Source: Paracoccaceae bacterium
Lineage (GTDB): Bacteria > Pseudomonadota > Alphaproteobacteria > Rhodobacterales > Rhodobacteraceae
Length of the DNA: 64,000 bases
Direction: 5' to 3'
Assembly: GCA_024742695.1 (NCBI GenBank)
Contig: JANSXY010000015.1
Location: forward strand, 1-64,000
Each line of letters starts with the position of its first letter. The stretch's first letter is position 1. Under the pieces are notes generated by a model. The model saw nothing but the letters and a program-made list of their open reading frames with translations, was not told where the DNA came from and did no database searches. The translations under genes were made by a program, and so were the position numbers. This document shows positions 48,667 to 57,852 of this stretch, piece after piece.

Positions 48667-48694
48667 TTTATGGGCAGTATGCGAACCGTTCAAG
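48667..48694 (-). promoter_or_regulatory. RpoH (sigma-32)-type promoter of the small RNA
   Basis: On the minus strand CTTGAA (48694-48689) and CCCATAAA (48674-48667) are separated by 14 bases, which fits the heat-shock sigma consensus CTTGAA-N13/14-CCCCATNT closely. Transcription would start near 48660, just before the predicted 5' stem of the small RNA. Confidence 0.6.
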
Positions 48695-48749
48695 GAAAAT
48701 CGGGCGCTGGCTGCAACATGGCCGACATGCGTTGCGCACATACCTCACC

Positions 48750-49661
48750 TCAACCGGCGATTGCGCCCTCCTCGACCCGGCGCTTGCGGTAGGCGAGGAT
48801 CTCCTCGGTCACGAAATCGCGGAAGGCCGCGACCCGCTTGGATTGCCGCAGCTCCTCGGGATAGGCAAGGAAAACAGGGACTTCGGCGGATTCTATCTCG
48901 GGCATGACGCGCACGAGATTCGGGAAATCCTCGGTCAGGTAATCCGGCAGCACGCCGATCCCGAGGTGATTGATCACGCCCTGCAACACGCCGAAATAGT
49001 TGTTGACCGTCAGGGTCGACGGGATGTCGTAGGCCAGAAGGGTCTGCACGAGGATCGCCCCGGCGCTGACCTGTGCGGCGCCGGCCTGCTGGCAGACAAG
49101 CCGGTGTTTCGACAGATCCTCGAGCCGCTCGGGCTTGCCATGGGCCGCGATGTATTCGGGGCTGGCGTAAAGCCGCATGCGGATATGCATCAGCCGCTTG
49201 CGGATCAGGTCGGCCTGGCTGGGTTCCTTCATGCGGATCGCCACATCGGCCTCGCGCATCGGCAGGTCGAGCACCCGTTCCTCGAGCAGCAGATCGATCT
49301 TCAACTCCGGATAGCGTTCGTAGAATTTCGGCAGCCGCGGCGCCAGCCAGAGCGTGCCGAAGCCCGTCGTCGTGGTCACCCGCAACTCGCCGAAGACCTC
49401 TTCCTCGCTGTCGCGGATTCGCGCGGCGGCGGCATCGAGGCGCTTCATCATCGCCGTGGTGGCATCGAACAGCAACTCGCCCTGTTCGGTCAGGATCAGG
49501 CCGCGCGCGTGGCGGTGAAACAGCGTGGTGTTCAGGCTGTCCTCGAGCGCGCGTATCTGCCGGCTGACGGCGGATTGCGACAGGTGCAGGGTTTCCCCCG
49601 CGTGGGTCAGGCTGCCGGCATCCGCGACCGCGTGAAAAATCCTTAACTTGTCCCAATCCAT
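48750..49661 (-). CDS. LysR family transcriptional regulator
   Basis: The 303-residue regulator from ATG 49661 has an N-terminal winged HTH (about 1-60; LRIFHAVADAGSLTHAGETLHLSQSAVSRQI) and a substrate-binding domain with the LysR pattern GELRVTTTTGFGTLWLAP. A TTG two codons upstream is an alternative start. It is divergent from the indolepyruvate ferredoxin oxidoreductase gene across about 167 bases containing a perfect inverted repeat, so that gene is its likely target. Confidence 0.92.
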   Translation of the reverse strand: MDWDKLRIFHAVADAGSLTHAGETLHLSQSAVSRQIRALEDSLNTTLFHRHARGLILTEQGELLFDATTAMMKRLDAAAARIRDSEEEVFGELRVTTTTGFGTLWLAPRLPKFYERYPELKIDLLLEERVLDLPMREADVAIRMKEPSQADLIRKRLMHIRMRLYASPEYIAAHGKPERLEDLSKHRLVCQQAGAAQVSAGAILVQTLLAYDIPSTLTVNNYFGVLQGVINHLGIGVLPDYLTEDFPNLVRVMPEIESAEVPVFLAYPEELRQSKRVAAFRDFVTEEILAYRKRRVEEGAIAG

Positions 49662-49756
49662 CTGCAACCATCCAAACGCTGCCGGTTCCGCCGCGGTCCG
49701 AGGTTACATAGGCAGTGCCTCGTAACAAAAAAGTATTTCCCGGATTTTCCATTTTG

Positions 49757-49777
49757 TAGGTCAGGCTTTTTGACCTA
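49757..49777. promoter_or_regulatory. Inverted repeat TAGGTCA-N7-TGACCTA between LysR and IOR genes
   Basis: Perfect 7-base arms (49757-49763 and 49771-49777) with a 7-base T-rich spacer lie 52 bases upstream of the oxidoreductase start, in an AT-rich promoter region. It contains the T-N11-A spacing used by LysR-type regulators. It is the best candidate operator for the divergent LysR protein. Confidence 0.55.
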
Positions 49778-49828
49778 TCATGGGGCGAACCCGGTGCGCC
49801 GGGGCCCGTCTCGCAGGGGAGGTGCGCG

Positions 49829-52800
49829 ATGAGCAGGCAAGACATATCCCTGTCCGACCGGTTCGACCTGGACAAGTCGCCGGTGCTCTTGAACGGCACG
49901 CAGGCGCTGGTGCGGCTGATGCTGATGCAGAAGGCGCGCGACCGGGCCGCGGGGCTGAACACGGCGGGTCTGGTGACCGGTTATCGCGGCTCGCCGCTGG
50001 GCGCGGTCGACATGTGGATGGCGCGGGCGAAGACCGAGCTTTCCGCCTCCGACGTGCTGTTCCAGCCCGGCCTGAACGAAGACCTCGCCGCGACCGCGCT
50101 GTGGGGCGCGCAGCAGGCGGAACTGCGCGGCGAGGGGCGGTTCGACGGCGTTTTCGGGCTTTGGTACGGCAAGGGGCCGGGGGTGGACCGTTCGGGCGAC
50201 GTGATGCGGCATGCGAACATGGCCGGGTCGTCGCCCAATGGCGGCGTCGTGATGGCGATGGGCGACGACCACACCGGCGAATCCTCCACCACGCTGCACC
50301 AGTCCGACTGGGCGATGGTCGATGCCTACATCCCCGTGGTGTCGCCCGCCGGGGTGCAGGAAATCCTCGACTACGGGCTTTACGGCTGGGCGCTGAGCCG
50401 GTTCGCCGGCGTCTGGACCGGGCTGAAGGTGATGAAGGACACGGTGGAGGCCACCGCCGTCGTCGATGGCGACCCGTTCCGCATGTCCTTCACCCGGCCC
50501 GATCTCATGCTGCCCGAGGGCGGGCTGAACATCCGGCTGGTCGACACGCCGGTGGCGCAGGAAGCGCGGATGATCGACCACAAGCGTTTCGCGGCCGAGG
50601 CGTTTTCCCGCGCCAACCGGATGGATCGGCGGGTCTGGGGCCGGCCCGGCGCGAAGATCGGCTTCGTCGCGGCCGGCAAGAACTGGCTGGACCTCGTGCA
50701 CGCCCTGTCGCTTCTGGGTATCGACGCGGCCGAGGCGGACAGGCTCGGGATCACCACCTACAAGGTCGGCCAGGTCTGGCCGCTGGACATGGTCACCTTC
50801 ACCGACTGGGCCGAGGGGCTCGACCTGATCGTGGTGGTGGAGGAGAAGCGCAAGCTGATCGAGGTGCAGGTCAAGGAGGCGATCTTCGACGATCGCCGCG
50901 GCCGCCGGGTCTGGGGCTGGCGCAAGGGCGGGGCGGGGGAGGAACTATTCCCCACGCGATTCGCCCTCGATCCGGTGACGATCGCGCGCAAGCTGGCCCG
51001 TATCCTGATCGACGAAGGCCGCGGCACCGAGGCGGTGCGCGCCGGGCTGGACCGGCTGGACGCCGCCGCCACCGCCGACAACGCGCCCGAGATCGCCGCG
51101 CGGGTGCCGTATTTCTGTTCGGGCTGCCCGCACAATTCCTCGACCAAGGTGCCCGAGGGAAGCCGCGCCTATGCCGGGATCGGGTGCCACTACATGGTGC
51201 AGTGGATGGATCGCGAGACGATCGGGTTCACCCACATGGGCGGCGAGGGCGCGAACTGGATCGGCGAGGCGCCGTTTTCCGGCCGGGACCACGTGTTCCA
51301 GAACCTCGGCGACGGTACCTACAACCATTCCGGGGTGCAGGCGATCCGCGCCGCGCTCGCCCAGGGCACCAACATCACCTACAAGATCCTCTACAACGAC
51401 GCCGTGGCGATGACCGGCGGGCAGCGGAACGACGGCGGGCTGACGGCCGACAGGATCTGCCGGGAACTCCTGGCAATGGGGGTGAAGGACGTTGTCCTGG
51501 TCTATGATCCGAAAGAGGAAATCGACCTGCGCGCTTTCCCTTCCGAGATCGCGAAACATCCGCGTGACGAGTTGCCCGCGGTGCAGGAAAGGCTGCGCGG
51601 GATCAAGGGCGTGTCGGCCATCGTCTACGTGCAGACCTGCGCCGCCGAGAAACGCCGCCGGCGCAAGCGGGGCCAGTTTCCCGACCCGGACCGCCGGGTG
51701 TTCATCAACACCGACGTCTGCGAGGGCTGCGGCGATTGCGGCGTGCAGTCGAACTGCGTGTCGATCGTGCCGGTGGAGACGGAATTCGGCCGGAAGCGGG
51801 CGATCGACCAATCCTCCTGCAACAAGGATTTTTCCTGTCTGAAGGGGTTTTGCCCGTCCTTCGTGACGCTGGAGGGGGTGCAGCCGAAGAAGGCGCCGGT
51901 GCAGGCGCTGGACCTGCCCGACCTGCCCGAACCGCACCTGGACGCGATCGCCGGCACCTACAACGTGATCGTCACCGGTGTCGGCGGCACCGGCGTGGTG
52001 ACGGTGGGCGCGGTGCTGGCGATGGCCGCCCATCTCGCCGGCAAGGGCGCGGGGATGATGGAGATGGCCGGCCTCGCGCAGAAGGGCGGCGCGGTGCACA
52101 TCCACCTGCGGCTGGCCGAGACGCCGGCGGCGATCAGCGCGATCCGCGTCGCGGTGGGCGAGGCCGATTGCGTGATCGGCGGCGACCTGGTGGTCACCGC
52201 CGGGGCGAAGACGCTGGGGCTGATGGCCACGGGGCGCACCGGCGCGGTGGTGAACGCGCACGAGATCGTCACCGGGGAATTCACCCGGAACCGGGATTTT
52301 CACTTGCCGGCCGACAGGTTGCGGCTGGCGCTTGAGGCGCGGTTGAAGGACGGCGTGCAGTTCTTCGACGCGTCCGACCTTGCGCGGCGGCTGATGGGCG
52401 ATTCGATCTACTCGAACATGATGGTGCTGGGCGCGGCGTGGCAGCGCGGCCTGGTGCCGTTGCCGCGCGACGCGATCCTGCGGGCGATCGAACTGAACGG
52501 CGCCGCGGTGGAGGGCAACAAGCGTGCCTTCGAGATCGGCCGCTGGGCGGCGGCCGAGCCGGAGGCGGCGGCGCGGCTGGCCCGGGCGGAGCCGGACGGC
52601 GCGGCCCCGAAGTCGCTGGACGAGCGGATCGCGATCCGCGCCGATCACCTCGTCGCCTACCAGGGCGCGGGGCTGGCGCGGCGGTATCGCGCGCTGGTCG
52701 ATGCCGCGCCGGAGGAGCTGCGCGAGGCGGTGGCAGAGTCGTTTCACAAGCTCTTGGCCTACAAGGACGAATACGAAGTCGCGCGGCTTCATCTCGATAC

Positions 52801-53236
52801 CCTGGCGAAGGCGGGGGCGGAGTTCGACGGCGCGGTCAGGCCGCGCTTCCACCTCGCCCCGCCGCTGCTGGCCCGCAAGGGCGCCGACGGACGGCCCCGG
52901 AAAATCGAGTTCGGGCCCTGGATCGTGCCGCTTTTCCGGGTTCTGGCCGGCCTGAAGCGGTTGCGCGGCACCCCGTTCGACCCGTTCGGGCGGACGGCGG
53001 AGCGGCGGATGGAGCGGGCGCTGATCGACCAGTACGAGGCCGACATGCGGTTGGTCTTCGCGGATCTGACGCCCGACCGGATGGACCCGGCGCTTGCGCT
53101 GGCGCGGCTGCCGACGGAGATTCGCGGCTTCGGTCCGGTCAAGGAGGCGGCGGCACAGGCCGCGGCGCGCCGCCGGGAGGAATTGCTGGCGGCGTTCCGG
53201 GCGGGCGGGGCGCCGCTGGCCCGCGCGGCGGAATGA
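49829..53236 (+). CDS. Indolepyruvate ferredoxin oxidoreductase, single-chain fusion
   Basis: A 1135-residue protein combining the alpha (pyrimidine and TPP domains) and beta/gamma parts of 2-oxoacid:ferredoxin oxidoreductases. It oxidatively decarboxylates arylpyruvates from aromatic amino acids to acyl-CoA. Visible are GLVTGYRGSPLGAVD at the N-terminus, TPP-domain IGCHYMVQWMDRET and HMGGEGANWIGEAPF, an iron-sulfur region from Cys631 (DVCEGCGDCGVQSNC, then SCNKDFSCLKGFCPSF), and the gamma-domain GVGGTGVVTVGAVLAMAAHLAGKG. GGGGAGG precedes the ATG. A divergent LysR gene is the probable regulator. Confidence 0.93.
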   Translation: MSRQDISLSDRFDLDKSPVLLNGTQALVRLMLMQKARDRAAGLNTAGLVTGYRGSPLGAVDMWMARAKTELSASDVLFQPGLNEDLAATALWGAQQAELRGEGRFDGVFGLWYGKGPGVDRSGDVMRHANMAGSSPNGGVVMAMGDDHTGESSTTLHQSDWAMVDAYIPVVSPAGVQEILDYGLYGWALSRFAGVWTGLKVMKDTVEATAVVDGDPFRMSFTRPDLMLPEGGLNIRLVDTPVAQEARMIDHKRFAAEAFSRANRMDRRVWGRPGAKIGFVAAGKNWLDLVHALSLLGIDAAEADRLGITTYKVGQVWPLDMVTFTDWAEGLDLIVVVEEKRKLIEVQVKEAIFDDRRGRRVWGWRKGGAGEELFPTRFALDPVTIARKLARILIDEGRGTEAVRAGLDRLDAAATADNAPEIAARVPYFCSGCPHNSSTKVPEGSRAYAGIGCHYMVQWMDRETIGFTHMGGEGANWIGEAPFSGRDHVFQNLGDGTYNHSGVQAIRAALAQGTNITYKILYNDAVAMTGGQRNDGGLTADRICRELLAMGVKDVVLVYDPKEEIDLRAFPSEIAKHPRDELPAVQERLRGIKGVSAIVYVQTCAAEKRRRRKRGQFPDPDRRVFINTDVCEGCGDCGVQSNCVSIVPVETEFGRKRAIDQSSCNKDFSCLKGFCPSFVTLEGVQPKKAPVQALDLPDLPEPHLDAIAGTYNVIVTGVGGTGVVTVGAVLAMAAHLAGKGAGMMEMAGLAQKGGAVHIHLRLAETPAAISAIRVAVGEADCVIGGDLVVTAGAKTLGLMATGRTGAVVNAHEIVTGEFTRNRDFHLPADRLRLALEARLKDGVQFFDASDLARRLMGDSIYSNMMVLGAAWQRGLVPLPRDAILRAIELNGAAVEGNKRAFEIGRWAAAEPEAAARLARAEPDGAAPKSLDERIAIRADHLVAYQGAGLARRYRALVDAAPEELREAVAESFHKLLAYKDEYEVARLHLDTLAKAGAEFDGAVRPRFHLAPPLLARKGADGRPRKIEFGPWIVPLFRVLAGLKRLRGTPFDPFGRTAERRMERALIDQYEADMRLVFADLTPDRMDPALALARLPTEIRGFGPVKEAAAQAAARRREELLAAFRAGGAPLARAAE

Positions 53237-53327
53237 CGGCCAAAGCTTCGTGAAACTTTCATAAACGGTGGCCAGAATCGGTTGACCGGTCTATGGGACC
53301 GCATCCTCAGGGAATTCCGATACGGCG

Positions 53328-54200
53328 ATGAAACGGCACGTCACGCGCGAGATCAGCTATTCCTCCTCGGCCCGGTCACGGGGCGGGCGCGCCATCATCC
53401 GGGTGGTCGAGAACGTCACCGGCCGGATCAGCCTGATCCGCCGCGCCAAGGGCTATGAACACGAGGTCGCCGCCGGGCGCGATTTCTGGCAGGTGATGGT
53501 GGAACGCTACGGCATCACGCTGGACGTGGTCGGCGGCAGCCTGTCGAACATTCCCGCCAACGGCCCGCTGGTGCTGATCGCCAATCATCCCTACGGCATT
53601 CTCGACGGGTTGATGATGGGTCACATCCTGTCGGTCGCGCGCGGCGATTTCAGGATCCTCGCCAATTCGGTGTTCAAGAAGGCCGAGGATCTGAACCGGA
53701 TCGTGCTGCCGGTGGATTTCGACGAAAGCCGCGAGGCGCTGCGCACCAATCTCGAAACCCGCGCGACGGCGCTGCGCTACCTTGCCGAGGGCGGGGCCAT
53801 CGGGGTATTTCCGGGCGGCACCGTGTCCACCGCCGCAAAGCCGTTCTCGCGCCCGATGGATCCGGGCTGGCGCAACTTCACCGCCAAGATGATCGCGCGG
53901 TCGGGCGCCACCGTCGTGCCGATCTACTTCGACGGGGCCAATTCGCGGCTGTTCCAGCTTGCCAGCCATGTTCACGTCACGTTGCGCCTGGCGCTGCTGA
54001 TCAAGGAGTTCCGCGCACGGGTGGACGAACCGGTGCGCGTGGTTGTGGGCGAGCCGATCAACGGCGGCAAGCTTGCCGCGCTCAGGACCGATCCGAAGGG
54101 CATGATGGATTTCCTGCGCCGCGAAACCTACGCGCTCAGCCCCAGCCCGCTTCGGTCTCTCGACTACGGCTACGAATTCGAGGAAAAGTACCGGGCGTGA
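53328..54200 (+). CDS. Lysophospholipid (1-acyl-glycerol/ornithine lipid type) acyltransferase
   Basis: The 290-residue PlsC-fold membrane-associated acyltransferase has the catalytic block as NHPYGILDG (NHx4D variant with the usual His and Asp) and [13 protein letters not shown] as motif III. It lacks clear multi-helix membrane anchoring. The group includes OlsA-like and glycerol-3-phosphate-pathway enzymes, so the acceptor is not fixed by sequence. It is followed by murI with the stop overlapping an upstream in-frame start of murI. Confidence 0.85.
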   Translation: MKRHVTREISYSSSARSRGGRAIIRVVENVTGRISLIRRAKGYEHEVAAGRDFWQVMVERYGITLDVVGGSLSNIPANGPLVLIANHPYGILDGLMMGHILSVARGDFRILANSVFKKAEDLNRIVLPVDFDESREALRTNLETRATALRYLAEGGAIGVFPGGTVSTAAKPFSRPMDPGWRNFTAKMIARSGATVVPIYFDGANSRLFQLASHVHVTLRLALLIKEFRARVDEPVRVVVGEPINGGKLAALRTDPKGMMDFLRRETYALSPSPLRSLDYGYEFEEKYRA

Positions 54201-54235
54201 CCGGGGCGGTTCCCGGTTGCGGGGCGGAGGCATTC

Positions 54236-55048
54236 ATGGCGGTAGGCGTCTTCGATTCGGGCCTGGGCGGCCTGACGGTGCTGGACGCCGTGGCCCGGCG
54301 GCTGCCCGAGGTCGCCTTTGTCTATTTCGGTGACAATGCCCACGCGCCCTACGGCGTGCGCGACGCCGAGGATATCTTCCAGCTGACCTGCGCGGGGGTG
54401 GAGCGGCTGTGGGACGAGGGCTGCGATCTGGTGATCCTCGCCTGCAACACCGCCTCGGCGGCCGCGCTGCGCCGGATGCAGGAAACCTGGGTGCCCGAGG
54501 GCAAGCGGGTGCTTGGCGTCTTCGTGCCGCTGATCGAGGCGCTGACCGAACGGCAATGGGGCGACAATTCCCCGCCGCGCGAGGTGGCGGTGAAGCATGT
54601 GGCGCTGTTCGCGACCCCGGCCACGGTGTCGAGCCGCGCGTTCCAGCGCGAACTGGCGTTCCGCGCGATCGGCGTGGATGTCGAGGCGCAGCCCTGCGGC
54701 GGCCTTGTCGACGCGATCGAGGAGGGTGACGAGCTTCTGGCCGAGGCGCTGGTACGCTCTCATGTCGAGGCCCTGAAGCGGCGGATGCCGAAGCCCGAGG
54801 CGGCGGTGCTGGGGTGCACGCATTATCCGTTGATGGCCAAGGCTTTCCAGGATGCTCTTGGGCCGGAGGTGAGGGTTTTCAGCCAGGCCGACCTGGTGGC
54901 CGAAAGCCTGGCCGACTACCTGGCCCGGCGGCCCGGGTTCACCGGCAGCGGCCGGGAGCCGAAGTTCCTGACCACCGGGGAACCGGCGCGGGTGTCGGAC
55001 AAGGCGACGCAGTTCCTGCGACGACGGATCGCGTTCGAGGCCGCGTGA
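54236..55048 (+). CDS. murI: Glutamate racemase
   Basis: The 270-residue enzyme makes D-glutamate for peptidoglycan. ATG 54236 has GGAGG five bases upstream and precedes the diagnostic [17 protein letters not shown]. The two catalytic cysteines are Cys70 (LACNTASA) and Cys194 (LGCTHYP). A GTG at 54197, overlapping the acyltransferase stop, would add a non-family tail. It stands between the acyltransferase and argC on the same strand. Confidence 0.96.
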   Translation: MAVGVFDSGLGGLTVLDAVARRLPEVAFVYFGDNAHAPYGVRDAEDIFQLTCAGVERLWDEGCDLVILACNTASAAALRRMQETWVPEGKRVLGVFVPLIEALTERQWGDNSPPREVAVKHVALFATPATVSSRAFQRELAFRAIGVDVEAQPCGGLVDAIEEGDELLAEALVRSHVEALKRRMPKPEAAVLGCTHYPLMAKAFQDALGPEVRVFSQADLVAESLADYLARRPGFTGSGREPKFLTTGEPARVSDKATQFLRRRIAFEAA

Positions 55049-55103
55049 TTGCGGCACGTCCCGTTCCCGTCTAGACATCACGAAACACAAGCATGGTAGG
55101 GCC

Positions 55104-56132
55104 ATGACCCATTCCGTCGCCATTCTCGGCGCCTCGGGCTACACCGGGGCAGAACTCGTCCGCATCATCGCGACCCATCCGGGGCTGCGCATCGCCGCGC
55201 TTACCGCCGACCGCAAGGCCGGGCAGGCGATGGGCATGGTGTTCCCGCATCTCGCGCATCTCGACCTGCCCGTTTTGCAGCGCATCGAGGATGTCGATTT
55301 TTCCTTGATCGACATGGCGTTCTGCGCGTTGCCTCATGCGACGTCCCAGGCGGTGATCGCCGCCCTGCCGCGCGATCTTAAGGTGGTGGACCTGTCCGCC
55401 GATTTCCGGCTGCGTGACCCGGCGGAGTATGAACGGTGGTACGGCAAGCCCCATGCCGCGCCGGACCTGCAGGCCGAGGCCGTCTATGGCCTGACCGAGT
55501 TCTACCGCGACGAGATCCGCGCGGCGCGGCTGGTCGCGGGCACCGGCTGCAACGCGGCGGCGGGGCAGTACGCCCTGCGGCCGCTGATCGAGGCCGGGGT
55601 GATCGATCTCGACGAGATCGTGATCGACCTCAAGGCCGGGGTGTCGGGCGCGGGGCGCAGCCTGAAGGAAAACCTGCTGCATGCCGAACTGTCGGGCGGC
55701 ACCTTCGCTTATGCCGCCGGCGGCACTCACCGGCACCTGGGCGAGTTCGACCAGGAGTTCTCGAAACTGGCCGGGCGGCCGGTGCGGGTGCAGTTCACGC
55801 CGCACCTGATGCCGTTCAACCGCGGCATCCTGGCCACCGTCTACGTGCGCGGCGCCCCCGAGGCGGTGCATGCCGCGCTGGCCGCGCGCTATGACGCAGA
55901 AGTGTTCCTGCATCTGCTACCTTTCGGCGCACTGGCCTCGACACGCAGCGTCGCAGGCTCCAATCTCGTGCATATCGGCGTGGTCGGCGATCGTATCCCC
56001 GGCCGCGCCGTCGTCACGGTCGCGCTCGACAACCTCGCCAAGGGCTCATCCGGCCAGGCGATCCAGAACGCGAACCTGATGCTGGGGCTGGAGGAGACGG
56101 CGGGGCTGATGCTGGCGCCGGTATTCCCGTGA
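55104..56132 (+). CDS. argC: N-acetyl-gamma-glutamyl-phosphate reductase
   Basis: The 342-residue long-form ArgC reduces N-acetylglutamyl phosphate in arginine synthesis. It has the NADP-binding start [17 protein letters not shown] and catalytic Cys149 in [14 protein letters not shown], followed by a [15 protein letters not shown] loop. The gene is followed after 7 bases by ccmE, so the two are probably cotranscribed. Confidence 0.97.
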   Translation: MTHSVAILGASGYTGAELVRIIATHPGLRIAALTADRKAGQAMGMVFPHLAHLDLPVLQRIEDVDFSLIDMAFCALPHATSQAVIAALPRDLKVVDLSADFRLRDPAEYERWYGKPHAAPDLQAEAVYGLTEFYRDEIRAARLVAGTGCNAAAGQYALRPLIEAGVIDLDEIVIDLKAGVSGAGRSLKENLLHAELSGGTFAYAAGGTHRHLGEFDQEFSKLAGRPVRVQFTPHLMPFNRGILATVYVRGAPEAVHAALAARYDAEVFLHLLPFGALASTRSVAGSNLVHIGVVGDRIPGRAVVTVALDNLAKGSSGQAIQNANLMLGLEETAGLMLAPVFP

Positions 56133-56139
56133 GGAGACG

Positions 56140-56592
56140 ATGAAGAGTCTGAAGAAGAAACGCCGGGTCCAGGTTCTGGTGGTCGCGTCGCTGGCGCTGG
56201 TGATTTCCACGGCGCTGATCGGCTACGCGATGCGCGACGGCATCAATTTCTTCCGTGCGCCGACACAGGTCGTGGAAGAGCCGCCGGCGGAAGGCGAGGT
56301 GTTCCGCCTTGGCGGGCTGGTCGAGGAGGGCAGCATCGTGCGCGGCCAGGGCGAAACCGTGACGTTTCGCGTGACCGACGGCGGCGCGACGATCCCGGTG
56401 GCCTATACCGGCGTGCTGCCCGACCTGTTCTCCGAGAACCAGGGCATGGTTGGCACCGGCAAGATGGAGGACGGCGTTTTCGTGGCCTCCGAGATCCTCG
56501 CCAAGCATGACGAGACCTATATGCCCAAGGAGGTCATGGACGCGCTGAAGGAACAGGGCGTCTACAAGGGCGAGGAACCGCCGAACGGTTGA
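56140..56592 (+). CDS. ccmE: Cytochrome c maturation haem chaperone CcmE
   Basis: The 150-residue periplasmic haem chaperone has an N-terminal membrane anchor (about 11-31; VLVVASLALVISTALIGYA) and an OB-fold domain. The haem-binding His123 lies in LAKHDETYMP, the normal signature of His-type CcmE. It lies downstream of argC. The next same-strand genes are a phage-type lysis pair, not ccmF directly. Confidence 0.97.
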   Translation: MKSLKKKRRVQVLVVASLALVISTALIGYAMRDGINFFRAPTQVVEEPPAEGEVFRLGGLVEEGSIVRGQGETVTFRVTDGGATIPVAYTGVLPDLFSENQGMVGTGKMEDGVFVASEILAKHDETYMPKEVMDALKEQGVYKGEEPPNG

Positions 56593-56649
56593 TCCGTGCG
56601 GCGTTAACCTTCCGGCCGGAGCCTGCACCGCGTGAAAGCGGGGGCAGGC

Positions 56650-57261
56650 ATGAAGAGCATCGACGACATCGCCGCCGGGATCGTCGCCCGCGAGGGCGGC
56701 TATGTGGATGATCCCGACGATCCCGGCGGGGCGACCAAGCACGGGGTGACGCTGGCGACGCTGCGCCGGCTGGGCATCGACCTGACCGGTGACGGCCGGA
56801 CCGACCGCGCCGACCTGCGGCGGCTGACGCCGGCACGGGCCCGCGCGATCTTCGTGGAGCACTATTTCCGCAAGCCCGGCCTCGATCGGCTGCCCGAGGC
56901 GTTGCAGGCCACGGTCTTCGACATGCATGTGAACGCCGGGGCGGCGGCGATCCGCATCCTGCAAGGGCTGCTCAACGACATCGGCCACGACCTCGCCGTC
57001 GACGGCGTGCTGGGCCCGGCGACGCTGGCCGCCGCCCATGCCGCGGCCCGCGCCGCGCCCGATCACATCGCCGACGCCTACGGGATCGAACGCCGCAACT
57101 ACTACTACCGGCTGGCCGATGCCCGCCCGGCCAGCCGGAAATATGCCCGTCGCCGGGACGGCGGCAAGGGCGGCTGGATTCGTCGGGCGGAGGAATTCAT
57201 CGCACCGCGCTTTCACCTCAGCGCGGCCGAGCATCGCGAAAGGACGGCGGAATGGGACTGA
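56650..57261 (+). CDS. Glycoside hydrolase family 108 endolysin (putative N-acetylmuramidase)
   Basis: The 203-residue muramidase-like protein has the GH108 start IVAREGGYVDDPDDPGG with the catalytic Glu15 in EGGY, and KHGVTLATLRRLG. C-terminally there is a peptidoglycan-binding-3-like region (RILQGLLNDIGHDLAVDGVLGPATL, about 110-140). It has no signal peptide, as in phage endolysins that need a holin; the next gene overlaps it by 10 bases and encodes one. ATG 56650 was chosen over GTG 56632. A TTAACC half-site (56604-56609) precedes it. It is likely the endolysin used for gene transfer agent release. Confidence 0.9.
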   Translation: MKSIDDIAAGIVAREGGYVDDPDDPGGATKHGVTLATLRRLGIDLTGDGRTDRADLRRLTPARARAIFVEHYFRKPGLDRLPEALQATVFDMHVNAGAAAIRILQGLLNDIGHDLAVDGVLGPATLAAAHAAARAAPDHIADAYGIERRNYYYRLADARPASRKYARRRDGGKGGWIRRAEEFIAPRFHLSAAEHRERTAEWD

Positions 57262-57743
57262 TGCATTGGCTGTTCGGCGCCGGGGCGGCGCGCACGCTGG
57301 GCGCGGCCGGGCAGGTGGCCGAGGTCTTCGTGCCGAACGCCTCCCGCCGGCAGGAACTTCAGGCCGAGGCCCGCGCCGCGGCGATGGCGCAGCACGCGGC
57401 GGAGTTTCGAAACGCCCGCACCGGCGCCTTCGACCGCGCCATCGACGGGCTGAACAGGCTGCCGCGGCCGCTCCTGGCGCTTGGCACGATCGGGCTGTTC
57501 GCCTACGCGATGGCCGATCCGGCCTCCTTCGCCGTCCGGATGCGCGGATTGGCGGAGGTGCCGGAACCACTGTGGTGGCTTCTGGGCGCGGTCGTGGGCT
57601 TTTACTTCGGCGCGCGCGAGGCGCATCACTTCCGCCTGACCCGCTGGGCCGAGGCGCGCCGGACGCCCGACGCCGAGGCCCCGGCAGCCTCCGCTGACGG
57701 AAACGCGGCGCTGGCGGAGTGGCGCGCGCTGGCGGGGCGCTGA
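57252..57743 (+). CDS. Holin of the gene-transfer-agent (3TM) family
   Basis: The 163-residue protein overlaps the endolysin by 10 bases. It has an Ala-rich, hydrophobic-faced N-terminus, then a region NRLPRPLLALGTIGLFAYAMADP (helix about 72-90), and LAEVPEPLWWLLGAVVGFYFGAR (helix about 106-121). That pattern matches the holin family named for gene transfer agent release (GTA_holin_3TM) as I know it. It would let the signal-less endolysin reach the wall. The C-terminal tail is charged and disordered-looking. Confidence 0.88.
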   Translation: MGLMHWLFGAGAARTLGAAGQVAEVFVPNASRRQELQAEARAAAMAQHAAEFRNARTGAFDRAIDGLNRLPRPLLALGTIGLFAYAMADPASFAVRMRGLAEVPEPLWWLLGAVVGFYFGAREAHHFRLTRWAEARRTPDAEAPAASADGNAALAEWRALAGR

Positions 57744-57852
57744 GCCGGGCCGGCGCTGCGGACCGTGCCGTGCGCCACGCCGTCCGGTCACGCTTGCGAC
57801 ATCCGCGCGCATCCCCATTGGACGGGGCGAAGAAATCCAATATCCTGAGCGC

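Noticed and set aside
48623-48907. A plus-strand small open frame after GGGAGG at 48616 (ATG 48623)
   Set aside because: The ribosome-site look is convincing, but the frame runs antisense into the LysR gene and has no family character, and the terminator T run and promoter favour a minus-strand RNA here.
56650-57743. Prophage insertion at the endolysin/holin pair
   Set aside because: No integrase, capsid, tail or attachment-site repeat is present and the flanking ccm genes are intact; only the lysis genes are seen.
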